DNA of 64,000 nt from an uncultured Nodularia sp. (GCA_903911355.1 CAIWDD010000021.1:20924-84923), one strand, 5' to 3'. Shown: positions 1-10,055, counted from the stretch's first letter. The notes: a model not told the origin generated them from the letters alone. Numbers and translations are program-made.

Positions 1-1115
1 AATTGGGTATTTCCCTATCGGAACAAAAGCGCCTCGCCAATGTCGCGGTTGATGCGATTTTTGATAGCGTTTCCGTGGCTACGACCTTTAAGGAAAAACT
101 AGCCGAAGATGGGGTTATCTTCTGCTCAATTTCGGAAGCTCTACAAGAACACCCCGAACTTGTGCGGAAGTACTTGGGTAGCGTTGTTCCCGCGGCGGAT
201 AATTACTTTGCAGCTTTGAATGGTGCAGTATTTAGTGATGGTTCTTTTGTCTATATTCCTAAAGGCGTAAAATGCCCCATGGAATTGTCTACATACTTCC
301 GCATCAACTCTGGTGATACAGGACAATTTGAACGGACTTTGATTGTAGCCGAAGAAGGTAGCTATGTTTCCTACCTAGAAGGTTGTACCGCACCTATGTA
401 TGACAGCAACCAACTACACGCCGCTGTAGTGGAACTCGTCGCCCTGGACAACGCCGAAATTAAATACTCCACTGTCCAAAACTGGTACGCCGGCGACGAA
501 AATGGTAAAGGTGGAATCTATAATTTCGTTACAAAACGCGGTTTGTGTCAAGGTGTTAACTCTAAAATTTCCTGGACTCAAGTAGAAACAGGTTCGGCTA
601 TTACTTGGAAGTACCCTAGCTGTGTGTTAGTGGGTGATAACTCCGTGGGTGAGTTTTACTCGGTAGCGCTGACCAATAATATGCAGCAAGCTGACACCGG
701 AACAAAAATGATTCATGTGGGTAAAAATACTCGCAGCACGATTATTTCTAAGGGAATTTCAGCAGGTAATTCTAGTAACAGTTATCGCGGTTTAGTGAAA
801 GTCAATCCCACAGCTCAAGGCGCGAGAAATTATTCTCAGTGCGATTCTATGCTGATTGGCGATAATGCCCATGCCAATACTTTCCCTTATATCCAAGTAC
901 AAAATAATACTGGAAAAGTAGAGCATGAAGCCTCTACTTCTAAGATTGGCGAAGACCAACTGTTTTACTTCGCTCAGAGAGGTATTTCCCCAGAGGATGC
1001 TATTTTTATGATGATTAGCGGCTTCTGTAAGGATGTGTTTAATCAGCTACCTATGGAATTTGCTGTGGAAGCGGACAAGCTTCTGAGTCTCAAGTTAGAA
1101 GGTAGTGTTGGATAA
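1..1115 (+). CDS. sufB: Fe-S cluster assembly scaffold SufB (5' end missing)
   Basis: SufB is the scaffold subunit of the cytosolic SufBCD complex that builds iron-sulfur clusters. The window opens inside the gene. The reading frame is open from the first bases, and the apparent first codon at position 3 (TTG) is internal. About 370 residues are visible; full-length SufB is about 480, so roughly 110 N-terminal residues lie outside. The beta-helix core and the family's conserved C-terminal Cys (QCDSML, fragment residue 280) and His (VEHEAS, fragment residue 308) are present. It leads sufC, sufD and sufS in one direction, which fixes the identity. The usual divergent sufR repressor gene would lie upstream and cannot be seen. 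Confidence 0.97.
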   Translation, partial: LGISLSEQKRLANVAVDAIFDSVSVATTFKEKLAEDGVIFCSISEALQEHPELVRKYLGSVVPAADNYFAALNGAVFSDGSFVYIPKGVKCPMELSTYFRINSGDTGQFERTLIVAEEGSYVSYLEGCTAPMYDSNQLHAAVVELVALDNAEIKYSTVQNWYAGDENGKGGIYNFVTKRGLCQGVNSKISWTQVETGSAITWKYPSCVLVGDNSVGEFYSVALTNNMQQADTGTKMIHVGKNTRSTIISKGISAGNSSNSYRGLVKVNPTAQGARNYSQCDSMLIGDNAHANTFPYIQVQNNTGKVEHEASTSKIGEDQLFYFAQRGISPEDAIFMMISGFCKDVFNQLPMEFAVEADKLLSLKLEGSVG

Positions 1116-1212
1116 TTGTCAACCTAGGGCTAGGCTTTTTATTTATTCCTAGTCTTGATTAAGGAACCACACAGACGCACAGAGCGCAAAGTAAGACAAG
1201 AGAAGAGAGAAC

Positions 1213-1995
1213 ATGATTATTGAAAATAGTGAAGTAGTTCTGTCAGTTAAAGATTTGACGGCTAATGTTGATGGAACTCCAATTCTGAAGGGTTTAAATC
1301 TTGAGGTGCGCTCTGGAGAAATTCATGCGATTATGGGACCCAATGGTTCTGGTAAAAGCACTTTTTCTAAGGTGTTGGCCGGACACCCAGCTTATGAGGT
1401 GACTGGTGGTGAGGTGATTTTCCAGGGTGAGAACTTGCTGGAAATGGAACCAGAGCAACGCGCTAGAGCAGGTGTATTTTTGGCCTTTCAATATCCTTTG
1501 GAAATTCCAGGTGTAAGTAATTTGGATTTCTTACGGGTAGCTTACAATTCTCGCCGCAAGGCTCAAGGTTTGGAAGAATTGGACGCTTTTGATTTTGATG
1601 ATTTGATTTCAGAAAAGTTGGATGTAGTGAAAATGAATCCGGCTTTTTTGAATCGCAGTCTCAATGAAGGCTTTTCTGGTGGCGAGAAGAAGCGCAATGA
1701 AATTCTGCAAATGGCCCTGCTGGAACCAAAGTTGAGTATTCTGGATGAGACTGATTCGGGTTTGGATATTGATGCTCTCAAAATTGTGGCTAATGGCGTG
1801 AATCAGTTAACTAGTCCAGAAAATGCCACCATTATGATTACTCACTATCAACGCTTACTTAATTATATTGTGCCGGATTTTGTCCATGTTATGGCTCGGG
1901 GTCGCATCCTCACCAGTGGTGGTAAGGATTTGGCTCTAGAATTGGAAACTCGCGGTTATGACTGGGTGTTAGAAGCTGCTGAGGTGGGTGTGTAA
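1213..1995 (+). CDS. sufC: Fe-S assembly ATPase SufC
   Basis: SufC is the ABC-type ATPase that drives conformational change in the SufBCD complex during Fe-S cluster assembly. The 260-residue protein has a Walker A motif GPNGSGKST starting at residue 42, the signature [12 protein letters not shown], and the Walker B region [12 protein letters not shown], which is the SufC form of this motif. There are no membrane segments, as expected for the soluble Suf ATPase. The start is ATG after a purine-rich GAGAAGAGAG stretch. The stop codon shares one base with the sufD start, so the two are probably translationally coupled. The 97-bp gap after sufB has no strong terminator. Confidence 0.97.
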   Translation: MIIENSEVVLSVKDLTANVDGTPILKGLNLEVRSGEIHAIMGPNGSGKSTFSKVLAGHPAYEVTGGEVIFQGENLLEMEPEQRARAGVFLAFQYPLEIPGVSNLDFLRVAYNSRRKAQGLEELDAFDFDDLISEKLDVVKMNPAFLNRSLNEGFSGGEKKRNEILQMALLEPKLSILDETDSGLDIDALKIVANGVNQLTSPENATIMITHYQRLLNYIVPDFVHVMARGRILTSGGKDLALELETRGYDWVLEAAEVGV

Positions 1996-3347
1996 TGACT
2001 ATTCAAGTTGAGTCTATTCCCGTTTCTAACTCTCATGGTCTGCGGGATAGGGATGATTTTCTGACTGGATTATTAAATCAAGTAATTTCTACCCCAACCC
2101 TGGAGTGGTTAGAGGAGTTACGCGCAAGTGCTGCTCATGGGGTACGTCATGCTACTATCCCCACCACCCGCAATGAGGAATGGCGTTTTACTGATTTGTC
2201 AGCTTTACGCCAAGTACAGTTTCATGTAGATACACAATTAAAATCAGCTGATATCTCGGCTTTAACTTTACCAGAAGCTGTTAACAGTCGTTTGGTATTT
2301 GTCAATGGTGTTTATGCGCCCCATTTATCCGCAGTCGCAGATTTACCATCTGGGGTTGTGGTCGGTAATTTGGCGGGTTTGTCCCAGTCTCAGCAGGAGG
2401 GTGTTAAAGCCTATTTAGCACAAGCTGAGGGTTCACAAGAGGTGTTTACGGCTCTTAATACTGCTGGAATTTCTGATGCGGCGGTGTTGTGGGTGGGGAA
2501 AAATGTCACCGTTGACACGCCTATTCATCTGTTGTTTCTCAATACTGCTGATGAGCAACCGAGCATTTACCAGCCTCGTTGTTTGGTAGTGGCGGAGTCT
2601 GGTAGTAGTGTAACTTTGGTGGAAGATTTTACTTTTGCTGGGTTGGGGGAGACGGAAAACACTAAGAACAAGCCGGTTTACCTGACTAATGCGGTAACGG
2701 AAATTTGGCTGGGTAACAATGCTCAGGTGAATCATACTCGGTTAGCGCGCGAAGGTGTAGAAGCTTTTCATATTGGGAAGACGACTGTCACTCAGTCTCG
2801 TGATAGTCGATATACTTGTCATGCTTTGACTTTTGGGGGTCGGTTATCTCGCCACAATTTGGAAGTCTTCCAAACTGGTGAGCAAACTGAAACTACTCTC
2901 AATGGTTTGACGATGATTTCTCACAAGCAGTTGGCTGATACTCACAGTCTCATCGCACTTAATCATCCCCATGGCACAAGCAGACAATTACATAAGTGTA
3001 TTGTAGGCGATCGCGCTCATGCGGTGTTCAACGGTAAAGTTTTTGTCCCCAAACCAGCCCAGTTGACAGATGCAGGACAATTAAATCGCAATTTACTGTT
3101 ATCACCAAAGGCGAGAGTGGATACTAAACCCCAATTGGAAATTACCGCCGATAACGTTAAATGCGCTCATGGTGCTACGGTTAGTCAATTGGAAGACGAT
3201 GACATCTTTTATCTGCAAAGTCGCGGAATCAATGAGATCGATGGGCGTAAGTTGTTGATTAACGCTTTTGCTGCGGAAATTATCAACCAAATACCCGTCA
3301 AGTCTCTGCAAAATATCCTATTAAACGCGGTAAATGGTCATGAATGA
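1995..3347 (+). CDS. sufD: Fe-S assembly protein SufD
   Basis: SufD is the SufB paralogue that pairs with SufB and SufC and is needed for iron entry into the nascent cluster. The protein is 450 residues, a normal length. The C-terminal beta-helix carries the family hallmark CAHGATVSQLEDDDIFYLQSRGI-like segment with its conserved Cys and His. The N-terminal region includes the typical NEEWRFTDLS motif. The ATG overlaps the sufC stop by one base. It is followed 30 bp later by sufS in the same direction, completing the sufBCDS order typical of cyanobacteria. Confidence 0.96.
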   Translation: MTIQVESIPVSNSHGLRDRDDFLTGLLNQVISTPTLEWLEELRASAAHGVRHATIPTTRNEEWRFTDLSALRQVQFHVDTQLKSADISALTLPEAVNSRLVFVNGVYAPHLSAVADLPSGVVVGNLAGLSQSQQEGVKAYLAQAEGSQEVFTALNTAGISDAAVLWVGKNVTVDTPIHLLFLNTADEQPSIYQPRCLVVAESGSSVTLVEDFTFAGLGETENTKNKPVYLTNAVTEIWLGNNAQVNHTRLAREGVEAFHIGKTTVTQSRDSRYTCHALTFGGRLSRHNLEVFQTGEQTETTLNGLTMISHKQLADTHSLIALNHPHGTSRQLHKCIVGDRAHAVFNGKVFVPKPAQLTDAGQLNRNLLLSPKARVDTKPQLEITADNVKCAHGATVSQLEDDDIFYLQSRGINEIDGRKLLINAFAAEIINQIPVKSLQNILLNAVNGHE

Positions 3348-3377
3348 CTATTTATCATCACTAATGACTAATTACCC

Positions 3378-4640
3378 ATGACTTTCACCCCTACCAAAAC
3401 CCTAGCTGAAAAAGTTCGCCCTGACTTCCCCCTACTACATCAGGAAGTTAACGGTAAACCTTTGGTTTATCTGGATAATGCTGCTACCTCTCAAAAACCC
3501 GTGTTCGTGTTAAATATCCTACGGGATTATTACGAACAGTATAACGCTAATGTGCATCGCGGCGCTCATACCCTTAGTGCTAAGGCTACTGATGCTTATG
3601 AAGGAGCACGAGATAAAGTCGCTAAATTTATTCATGCTGCGTCACGTCAGGAAATCATCTACACCCGCAACGCCAGTGAAGCCATTAATTTGGTAGCTTA
3701 CAGCTGGGGTATGAACAATTTGCAACCAGGAGATGAGATTATTCTGTCGGTGATGGAACACCACAGTAATATTGTTCCTTGGCAATTGGTAGCACAAAAA
3801 ACGGGTGCAGTGTTAAAGTTTGTCGAATTGACACCCGCAGGTAGTTTTGATTTAGAACAGTTTAAACAGCTGATTTCCCAGAAAACAAAACTGGTAGCAG
3901 TAAGTCATGTTTCTAATACTTTGGGTTGCATTAACCCAGTAGCAGAAATTGCCACCATCGCTCACAGCTACGGTGCTAAATTCTTGGTTGATGCTTGCCA
4001 AAGTTTACCTCATATGCCCGTGGATGTGCAGGCAATCAACTGTGATTGGTTGGTAGCATCTGGTCACAAAATGTGCGCACCCACTGGTATTGGGTTTTTG
4101 TATGGTAAGTTGGCAGTGTTAGAATCTATGCCACCATTTTTCGGTGGAGGTGAGATGATTGCTGATGTATATTTAGACCATTCTACCTATGCAGAATTAC
4201 CCCATAAATTTGAGGCCGGTACCCCCGCTATTGCTGAGGCCATCGCCCTAGGGGCGGCGGTAGATTATCTTAGTAATATTGGCATGGATAGAATCCACGC
4301 CTATGAAGCTGAACTCACCGCTTATCTATTCCAAAAATTAGCCCAAATACCCCAAATTCAAGTTTATGGGCCTAAACCTAACGCCCAAGGAGAAGGTAGA
4401 GCTGCTTTAGCTGCATTCACAGTCGCAAATGTCCACCCTAACGACTTATCTACATTATTAGATCAAGAAGGGGTAGCGATTCGTTCTGGACACCATTGCA
4501 CTCAACCCTTACACCGTTACTTAGGTTTACCAGGAACCGCACGGGTAAGTTTGTCTTTCTATAACACCCGCGAAGAAATTGATATTTTTATCAAGGCTTT
4601 GCAGGAAACCCTTGACTTTTTTGCCGGTTTCCAGGCTTAA
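3378..4640 (+). CDS. sufS: cysteine desulfurase SufS
   Basis: SufS is a PLP-dependent group II cysteine desulfurase that releases sulfur from L-cysteine for the Suf machinery. The 420-residue protein shows the PLP-binding lysine in ASGHK (K231) and the catalytic cysteine in RSGHHCTQP (C374), which sits in the short active-site loop of the SufS group. The C-terminal [17 protein letters not shown] block is also typical. It ends the suf operon; a hairpin follows at 4645-4665. No SufE gene, the usual sulfur-transfer partner, is in the window. Confidence 0.96.
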   Translation: MTFTPTKTLAEKVRPDFPLLHQEVNGKPLVYLDNAATSQKPVFVLNILRDYYEQYNANVHRGAHTLSAKATDAYEGARDKVAKFIHAASRQEIIYTRNASEAINLVAYSWGMNNLQPGDEIILSVMEHHSNIVPWQLVAQKTGAVLKFVELTPAGSFDLEQFKQLISQKTKLVAVSHVSNTLGCINPVAEIATIAHSYGAKFLVDACQSLPHMPVDVQAINCDWLVASGHKMCAPTGIGFLYGKLAVLESMPPFFGGGEMIADVYLDHSTYAELPHKFEAGTPAIAEAIALGAAVDYLSNIGMDRIHAYEAELTAYLFQKLAQIPQIQVYGPKPNAQGEGRAALAAFTVANVHPNDLSTLLDQEGVAIRSGHHCTQPLHRYLGLPGTARVSLSFYNTREEIDIFIKALQETLDFFAGFQA

Positions 4641-4644
4641 ATGT

Positions 4645-4665
4645 AAGGTGGGTCATTCCCACCTT
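4645..4665. terminator. hairpin after sufS
   Basis: A perfect 8-bp stem (AAGGTGGG with CCCACCTT) and a 5-base loop lie 5 bases after the sufS stop, between convergent genes. The T-run after it is short, so it is a plausible but weak terminator, perhaps serving both strands. Confidence 0.5.
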
Positions 4666-4685
4666 TGTGAGCTAACAGAAAACCG

Positions 4686-5036
4686 TTAAAAGAGGTTTTC
4701 CGTAGTTGCTAATTCTCGTTGTTCATAATGACGACAACCCCCACAAGGACCAATGGGGTTAACAGCACAGCGCATATACCCAGAGCGAGCATTAAATTTA
4801 CAACTAATATCACCGATGAGATAACCCACACCTTCCAAATAATAGCGATCGCCTAGCAGGGGTGACCTAGCGCCATCGCCCTCAAAGGGTGTGCTCCTCT
4901 CCGGGATGGGTGTTTGTGAGTGAGTAGCTACTTGTCTGGTCCGTCGGCGTGGGTGAGAATGGGTTCTACGAATTACCCACAGGGAAAACAGGGATGGTAA
5001 TAAACCAACGGTCATCACTAATAGCGTCTTCAACAC
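4686..5036 (-). CDS. DUF6464 family protein
   Basis: Small cyanobacterial protein of unknown function, 116 residues. An N-terminal hydrophobic segment (about residues 3-22) could anchor it in the membrane or act as a signal peptide. It is followed by a basic, Arg/His-rich linker and a conserved C-terminal block with four cysteines (ISCKFNARSGYMRCAV ... GPCGGC). The spacing of the cysteines (C-x10-C, then CxxC) suggests metal binding or disulfides; this is inference. I assign DUF6464 from the YLIGDISCKFNARSG signature. It is convergent with sufS and divergent from the trmJ-like gene. Confidence 0.75.
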   Translation of the reverse strand: MLKTLLVMTVGLLPSLFSLWVIRRTHSHPRRRTRQVATHSQTPIPERSTPFEGDGARSPLLGDRYYLEGVGYLIGDISCKFNARSGYMRCAVNPIGPCGGCRHYEQRELATTENLF

Positions 5037-5201
5037 CTGATCTTGGCCTCTGTTATGCGCTAACTACCTTATCCGATGTTAGCAACGGGGTGATTGCTTT
5101 GGTATTTAACTAGAATTGTATAGCTTGATGGTTACGCTATGCAAGCTATCGGTAAAATGCACAAAGTTAAGTACAAATCACAGGGATGATGGGAGGTAAA
5201 A

Positions 5202-5927
5202 ATGGCATTGGCTGACTTAAGAATTGTGTTGGTGGAACCAGCAGGACCGTTGAATTTAGGGTCAATCGCCAGAGTAATGAAAAATTTTGGTTTACATAAC
5301 CTAGTCTTAGTCAATCCCCAATGCGAACCACAGTCACCGGAAGCCATGAAAATGGCAGTTCATGCCAAGGATATTTTAGAATCTGCGGTATTAGTACCCA
5401 CATTATCAGCAGCATTGCACGGATGTGTCCGGGCGATCGCCACCACAGCGCGGGTACGTGATTGGGACACACCCTTAGAAAATCCCCGCAGCGCCCTACC
5501 CTGGTTATTAGAGTCACCACAAGAACCCGCCGCCCTGATTTTTGGTAGAGAAGACCGGGGTTTAAGTAATGAAGAACTCAATTATGCTCAGAGGTTTGTT
5601 CGCATTCCCACCAGTGACAATTATTCATCCCTGAATTTAGCCTCAGCTGTGGGTATTTGCTGTTATGAACTCGGACAAACAGCACCACCGACAACGCCAC
5701 CTCCCAGCCTGGAACTGGCATCTTTGGATCTATTAGAAAACTACTATCAGCAGTTAGAATCTCTACTACTAGATATTGGTTACTTGTATCCCCATACAGC
5801 CGCTAGTCGCATGGCTAAATTCCGCCAATTGTATAATCGCGCGCACCTACAAACCAAGGAGGTAGCCCTGCTCAGAGGGATTCTGCGACAAATAGAATGG
5901 GTGATTAAAACCAAGAACCATGAGTAA
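5202..5927 (+). CDS. SPOUT-fold tRNA/rRNA methyltransferase, TrmJ type
   Basis: Predicted SAM-dependent RNA ribose 2'-O-methyltransferase of the TrmH/SpoU superfamily, group 1, the group that holds TrmJ (tRNA Cm32/Um32). The 241-residue protein has the three SPOUT motifs: LNLGSIARVMKNFGL near the N-terminus, IFGREDRGLSNEEL in the middle, and the SAM-binding knot SSLNLASAVGICCYEL. A GGGAGG ribosome-binding site lies 6 bases before the ATG. The specific tRNA position cannot be read from sequence, so no symbol is given. It lies alone, divergent from the DUF6464 gene. Confidence 0.88.
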   Translation: MALADLRIVLVEPAGPLNLGSIARVMKNFGLHNLVLVNPQCEPQSPEAMKMAVHAKDILESAVLVPTLSAALHGCVRAIATTARVRDWDTPLENPRSALPWLLESPQEPAALIFGREDRGLSNEELNYAQRFVRIPTSDNYSSLNLASAVGICCYELGQTAPPTTPPPSLELASLDLLENYYQQLESLLLDIGYLYPHTAASRMAKFRQLYNRAHLQTKEVALLRGILRQIEWVIKTKNHE

Positions 5928-6093
5928 AACTTATGATTGAACCTGAGAAAATCTACGAAATTATCCCCCTGAAATATTTAAAATAGCTTACACTAAACAT
6001 ACAAAGGCTACTGGTGAGTTTTGGTATGGCTACGCCACGCAAGCTAGAGGGAGTTGGCACCGAAAACATTGGAGTGGGTCACAAGGAGTAACA

Positions 6094-7500
6094 GTGTCAG
6101 AGTCAAGTGACAAACTAAGAAACTTTTCCCGGGGTCAACCGACCCACCTTCGCCCGCGTCAGAGTAACGGCCAAAAGGTGGCAAAGAAAAAAGTAAAACT
6201 CATTAATCAGCAGCGTTCTCCCAAGAAACAAGTAGCCGTGACGGGGCAGAATTATAATATGATGTCTCGATCCAAACCAGTGTTAGCCATGCCTACCGGG
6301 GTAAAACCCATCCCCCATATGAGGAGGGGTAAAGCACAATTAAAGACCGTCCCGATAGACAAGCAAGCCATACCGAAAATGGGCAGACGAGTATCGCGGA
6401 AAACCCGGTTAAAGCCCATGGCTAGAACCATGTTATATGCTTTGCGGTTGTTGATTGTGGGAGTGGGTGTCGGTGCGATCATGGGTACGGTGTTGTCAGT
6501 GTTAGACCCTGCTACGCGTATGCCCAGTCATTCGGGGACACAATCTCCTCCTTTGGGGCAGAATCAGCCGCAAGTTATACATAATACTTCTGGTTTATAT
6601 TTAACCCAGGAAATTACCCCATTGAAAAATGCTATCGAAAATTTGGCAATTGCAAACCCCAATCTGAAACCCGGGGTGTTCTTGCTGGATTTAGAGACTG
6701 GTGGCTATGTGGATGTGAATGGATCGAGCAGTTTCTCCTCGGCTAGTACTATTAAAGTACCACTTCTCATCGCCTTTTTCCAAGATGTGGATGCTGGTAA
6801 AGTCCGCCTGGATGAAATGCTAACCATGGAAAAAGATATGATAGCCGGTGGTTCGGGAAATCTGCAATATGAAAAAGTGGGGACTCAGTATAGCGCCATG
6901 GAAATCGCTACTCGCATGAGTACAAGCAGCGATAACACCGCTACTAATATGCTGATTGCTCGATTAGGAGGTATGGAAGCCCTGAATCAGCGGTTTCAAA
7001 TTTGGGGACTCTCCGCTACAGCTATTCGTAATCCTCTCCCGGATTTATCAGGAACCAATACCACTAGCCCCAGGGATTTGGCGAATTTACTGGCTATGGT
7101 CAATCAGGGAAATTTAGTCAGTATGCGATCGCGCGACCTTATCCTTGATATTATGCGTCGTACAGAGCGAAATCATCTGCTACCTTCTGGTTTAAGCCCA
7201 GGGGCAAGAATACACCACAAAACAGGTGATATTGGCACCATGTTGGGTGATGTGGGTTTAATTGATATCCCCACAGGTAAACGCTACATTGCGGCTGTGA
7301 TGGTACAACGCCCCCATAATGACCCGGAAGCGGAAAAACTAATTAGCTCTATTTCTAGCGCTGCTTACCAACAATTTAACCAGAATCCGGCATCCAATGC
7401 AGTAATGACTCCACCAGCACCTCAGAATATGGGGAACAATATCCCCCCAAATGCTCCTCAAAACCCGTTCTCGACTCCACAACCTTTCCCCTCTAGATAA
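6094..7500 (+). CDS. membrane-anchored serine hydrolase, class A beta-lactamase fold
   Basis: Predicted penicillin-recognising serine hydrolase facing the periplasm. A basic, probably cytoplasmic N-terminus of about 110 residues precedes one membrane segment (about 113-137). The catalytic domain carries S218-T-I-K221 (SxxK), S279-D-N (SDN) and K376-T-G. The Omega loop lacks the Glu of class A beta-lactamases (ExxLN); the equivalent stretch reads NPLPDLSGTN. This argues against strong beta-lactamase activity and for a peptidoglycan or signalling role, by inference. The tail (about 430-468) is rich in Pro, Asn and Gln. The GTG start has an AAGGAG site 7 bases upstream. Confidence 0.8.
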   Translation: MSESSDKLRNFSRGQPTHLRPRQSNGQKVAKKKVKLINQQRSPKKQVAVTGQNYNMMSRSKPVLAMPTGVKPIPHMRRGKAQLKTVPIDKQAIPKMGRRVSRKTRLKPMARTMLYALRLLIVGVGVGAIMGTVLSVLDPATRMPSHSGTQSPPLGQNQPQVIHNTSGLYLTQEITPLKNAIENLAIANPNLKPGVFLLDLETGGYVDVNGSSSFSSASTIKVPLLIAFFQDVDAGKVRLDEMLTMEKDMIAGGSGNLQYEKVGTQYSAMEIATRMSTSSDNTATNMLIARLGGMEALNQRFQIWGLSATAIRNPLPDLSGTNTTSPRDLANLLAMVNQGNLVSMRSRDLILDIMRRTERNHLLPSGLSPGARIHHKTGDIGTMLGDVGLIDIPTGKRYIAAVMVQRPHNDPEAEKLISSISSAAYQQFNQNPASNAVMTPPAPQNMGNNIPPNAPQNPFSTPQPFPSR

Positions 7501-7636
7501 GTTTTGGTAAATTCAGCCATCACATCTACCACCCCATCCATCCAATTCTTTACCGGTTACTGCTTGGGAAACTAAATTTATTTTCGGCGGTGAACTAAAA
7601 GAACATCTAGCAAATATGCAGTTTTGTGGGTAAAAT

Positions 7637-8767
7637 TTAGGTCTTTTGATAACGCATTCCAGGGAGTTGGCAAACTAACCCCATAAGTTCTAACTGTAAT
7701 AATGTGGCGGAAACTAAGCCTGTATTCATCCCTGTTTTTTGCACAATTAAATCAAAGGTTAAAATATCAGAGTCAATAGCATCGATGACTGCTTGCATTT
7801 CTGGCGGTAACCTCGGTAATTTTACCTTCTCTGGAACCTGTTGCGGGATGGGTGTAGTGTCGATTGTATCCAGTTTGGGGATAGCTCCGAGCATTTTTAA
7901 CAGTTCGTCTAGTTCCCTGAGAACCAAACAAGCACCTTGACTGAGTAATTTTAAACACCCTTGCGATGGATAATCATCGATTCTTCCCGGTAATGCATAG
8001 ACATCTCTGCCAAATTCATTAGCATAACCAGCCGTAATTAAAGCCCCAGACTTAGCAGGGGCTTCCATGACCAAAACTGCACGGCTTAAACCCGCAATAA
8101 TCCGATTACGGCGGGGAAAGTGAGTGCGGTCTGGTGGGGTTTTGGCGGAATATTCACTCACTACTAACCCTTGACTCAAAATCTGTTTATACAAATCGCG
8201 ATTTTTAGGGGGATAAATGACATCTACGCCGGTTCCTAACACTGCTATGGTTCTACCCCCTGCTTGCATCGCGGCTAGATGGCTTTCTGTATCAATTCCC
8301 TCCGCCATCCCAGATACGACTGTAAAGCCATTTTTAGCCAAGGCTGCGCTAATTTGGCGAGTCCAACGAATACCATAGTCTGAAGGTCGCCGTGTCCCCA
8401 CAATTCCCACCATGGGTGTTTGTCCCAGATTTTCCCGCAGATCCACTTGACCCCGATAATACAAAACTGGCGGTGGGGTGGGAGTTTCCAGTAATAAACG
8501 GGGATAGTCTGGATCCACTGGTGTCCAGAAATGGGGGTTTTCTTGGTAATGTTGGGTGAGTAATTCTTCTGGACGTACAGGCGATCGCTGTGCAACTACC
8601 TTTTCTAAGGTCTGAGAACCAAAACCTTCCACTTCTGCTAACTGGGCTTTGCTAGCATTCCAAGCTGTAGAGAGGTTGCCAAAATGCTGGTTTAGCCGTT
8701 GCATTAACACTGGACCCACCCCGGAAATTTGCGACCAAGCTAGCCAATACGCTTTTTCTTCTGCCAC
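7637..8767 (-). CDS. dprA: DNA processing protein DprA
   Basis: DprA binds incoming single-stranded DNA during natural transformation and loads RecA. The 376-residue protein has an N-terminal helix-hairpin-helix region (about 10-60), the Rossmann-like DprA core with VGIVGTRRPSDYG, VVSGMAEGIDTESH and AVLGTGVDVIYPPKN, and the basic FPRRNRIIAG motif. A C-terminal winged-helix-like DML1 domain (about 320-376) follows. The length is normal. It is transcribed away from the neighbouring plus-strand genes and has no other competence gene beside it here. Confidence 0.95.
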   Translation of the reverse strand: MAEEKAYWLAWSQISGVGPVLMQRLNQHFGNLSTAWNASKAQLAEVEGFGSQTLEKVVAQRSPVRPEELLTQHYQENPHFWTPVDPDYPRLLLETPTPPPVLYYRGQVDLRENLGQTPMVGIVGTRRPSDYGIRWTRQISAALAKNGFTVVSGMAEGIDTESHLAAMQAGGRTIAVLGTGVDVIYPPKNRDLYKQILSQGLVVSEYSAKTPPDRTHFPRRNRIIAGLSRAVLVMEAPAKSGALITAGYANEFGRDVYALPGRIDDYPSQGCLKLLSQGACLVLRELDELLKMLGAIPKLDTIDTTPIPQQVPEKVKLPRLPPEMQAVIDAIDSDILTFDLIVQKTGMNTGLVSATLLQLELMGLVCQLPGMRYQKT

Positions 8768-8884
8768 GATTAAGTATTCCGATAAAACCTATCTAAAAGT
8801 TAGCTAATATTTGTACTGACAGCAGATTTAATCTGAGTAGAAGGGCGGGCTTTCCTACCCACCCTACAATAGTTTTACCATCAG

Positions 8885-8967
8885 GGAGTGACTGTAAGAC
8901 TGTTTCGGCCGCGAGTTACTGTGAACTGTCAAGAATCACCGACCTTGAAGGTCGGTGAGTATGTCAA
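8885..8967 (+). mobile_element. possible relic right end of an IS200/IS605 (TnpB) element
   Basis: A perfect inverted repeat of two 10-base arms (CACCGACCTT 8937-8946 and AAGGTCGGTG 8948-8957, one base between) is preceded by TTTCGGCCGCGAGTTACTG and followed by AGTATGTCAA. This arrangement resembles the right ends of cyanobacterial TnpB elements as I know them, where such a hairpin belongs to the omega-RNA scaffold. No transposase gene is attached. The following reading frame runs open through it, which is why that gene is started downstream. Confidence 0.5.
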
Positions 8968-9055
8968 ATTTACTATATTTCTAGTGGTTCCCACACAAAA
9001 GCCAAGTGAACACTCACAAAGCCTTAAGCTAGAGACTAGAGACTTAAAACAGACT

Positions 9056-9634
9056 ATGACACCAGAAGAAATTGCAGGGACGCTGACAAAATTATTTAGC
9101 AGCAAGGAGATTAAAGCGATCGCACCAGGATCGTGGCAGGTGGAAAGCCCTAGTTTTCGGCTGTTGGTGCTACTATCTGAAGATAATACGTGGTTAAGAA
9201 TTTTACTGCCTATTGTCCCACTAACACAAGCCCAACCATTTTTAGCGCAATTTTTAGAAGCGAACTTTGATGATACCCAAGAAGTACGTTATGCTTTGTT
9301 TGATAGTGTAATTTGGGCAGTATATCAACATAATAGTCAAACTTTAGTCAGTGAAGATTTTGCTAGTGCCATCAGCCGAATAGTATCTTTATATCAAGCT
9401 GGTTTAGATAACGTCTTTAATCGTCTGATTGAAACCCGCATTCGGCAAATCATCCAGACAGCGAAGCAGCAAGGACAATCACTGCAAGGGACAATGCAAA
9501 ACCTAGAACGTTTTTATGCTGAAGGATTACTAGGTGACAATAACCAAACAGCCCAAGACAGAGAACAAGTTTTAACAGCTTGGCAGAGTCAATTACAACG
9601 CCTCTGGAACGAAGTTGAGATTAAACCTGAATAG
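9056..9634 (+). CDS. conserved hypothetical protein
   Basis: I do not recognise this family with confidence. I start it at the ATG at 9056 (192 residues). The frame extends upstream to a GTG at 8888, but that part translates the hairpin of the presumed IS relic and looks fortuitous. The first 90 residues look like an alpha/beta domain (APGSWQVESPSFRLLVLLSEDNTWLRILLPI) and the rest like helices rich in Gln and Glu. The pattern is reminiscent of type III secretion chaperone or YbjN-like folds, which is only a guess. No membrane segment or signal peptide is seen. The DUF2358 gene follows 25 bp later. Confidence 0.7.
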   Translation: MTPEEIAGTLTKLFSSKEIKAIAPGSWQVESPSFRLLVLLSEDNTWLRILLPIVPLTQAQPFLAQFLEANFDDTQEVRYALFDSVIWAVYQHNSQTLVSEDFASAISRIVSLYQAGLDNVFNRLIETRIRQIIQTAKQQGQSLQGTMQNLERFYAEGLLGDNNQTAQDREQVLTAWQSQLQRLWNEVEIKPE

Positions 9635-9659
9635 AAAAGCCTTGATAGAGCTGAACTTC

Positions 9660-10055
9660 ATGGATATAATTGAAATTCTCAAACAAGACTATCAAAGATT
9701 TCCCCAGAATCAGACATATAGCATTTACGCCGAAAACGTTTATTTTCAAGATCCATTAACTAAATTTCGGGGAGTTAAACGCTATGAGCAGATGATTAAA
9801 TTCATCCAGAAATGGTTTATTAATCCCCATATGGAAGTACATAATATTCAACCTTTAGGAGACACCATAAAAACCGAGTGGACACTCAGCTGGAATACAC
9901 CAGTGCCGTGGAAACCGCGAATTTCCATCTCCGGCTGGAGTGAATTAACACTAAACTCTGCTAACCTGATTATTTCCCACATTGATTATTGGCACTGTTC
10001 ACCCATAGATGTAATTAAACAGCATTTTTACCTATCTGCTGCCGTCAAAGGTTAG
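9660..10055 (+). CDS. DUF2358 family protein
   Basis: Cyanobacterial and plastid-type protein of unknown function with the DUF2358 domain, 131 residues from the ATG at 9660. The hallmark is an NTF2/SnoaL-like pattern: an N-terminal LKQDYQRFP helix, YAENVYFQDPLTKFRG, and a C-terminal ISHIDYWHCSP segment. The frame stays open back to a TTG inside the preceding gene, but that extension has no family match and would overlap the neighbour. It probably forms a small unit with the hypothetical gene upstream. No catalytic residues can be assigned. Confidence 0.82.
   Translation: MDIIEILKQDYQRFPQNQTYSIYAENVYFQDPLTKFRGVKRYEQMIKFIQKWFINPHMEVHNIQPLGDTIKTEWTLSWNTPVPWKPRISISGWSELTLNSANLIISHIDYWHCSPIDVIKQHFYLSAAVKG

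Noticed and set aside
5126..6048. Two related strings around GGCTACGCCACGCAAGCTA (about 5128 and 6027)
   Set aside because: They look like a common dispersed cyanobacterial motif; two degenerate copies are too little to call an element.
8888..9055. Upstream GTG start of the hypothetical gene
   Set aside because: The first 56 codons translate the IS-like hairpin and flank; a good ATG follows in the same frame.
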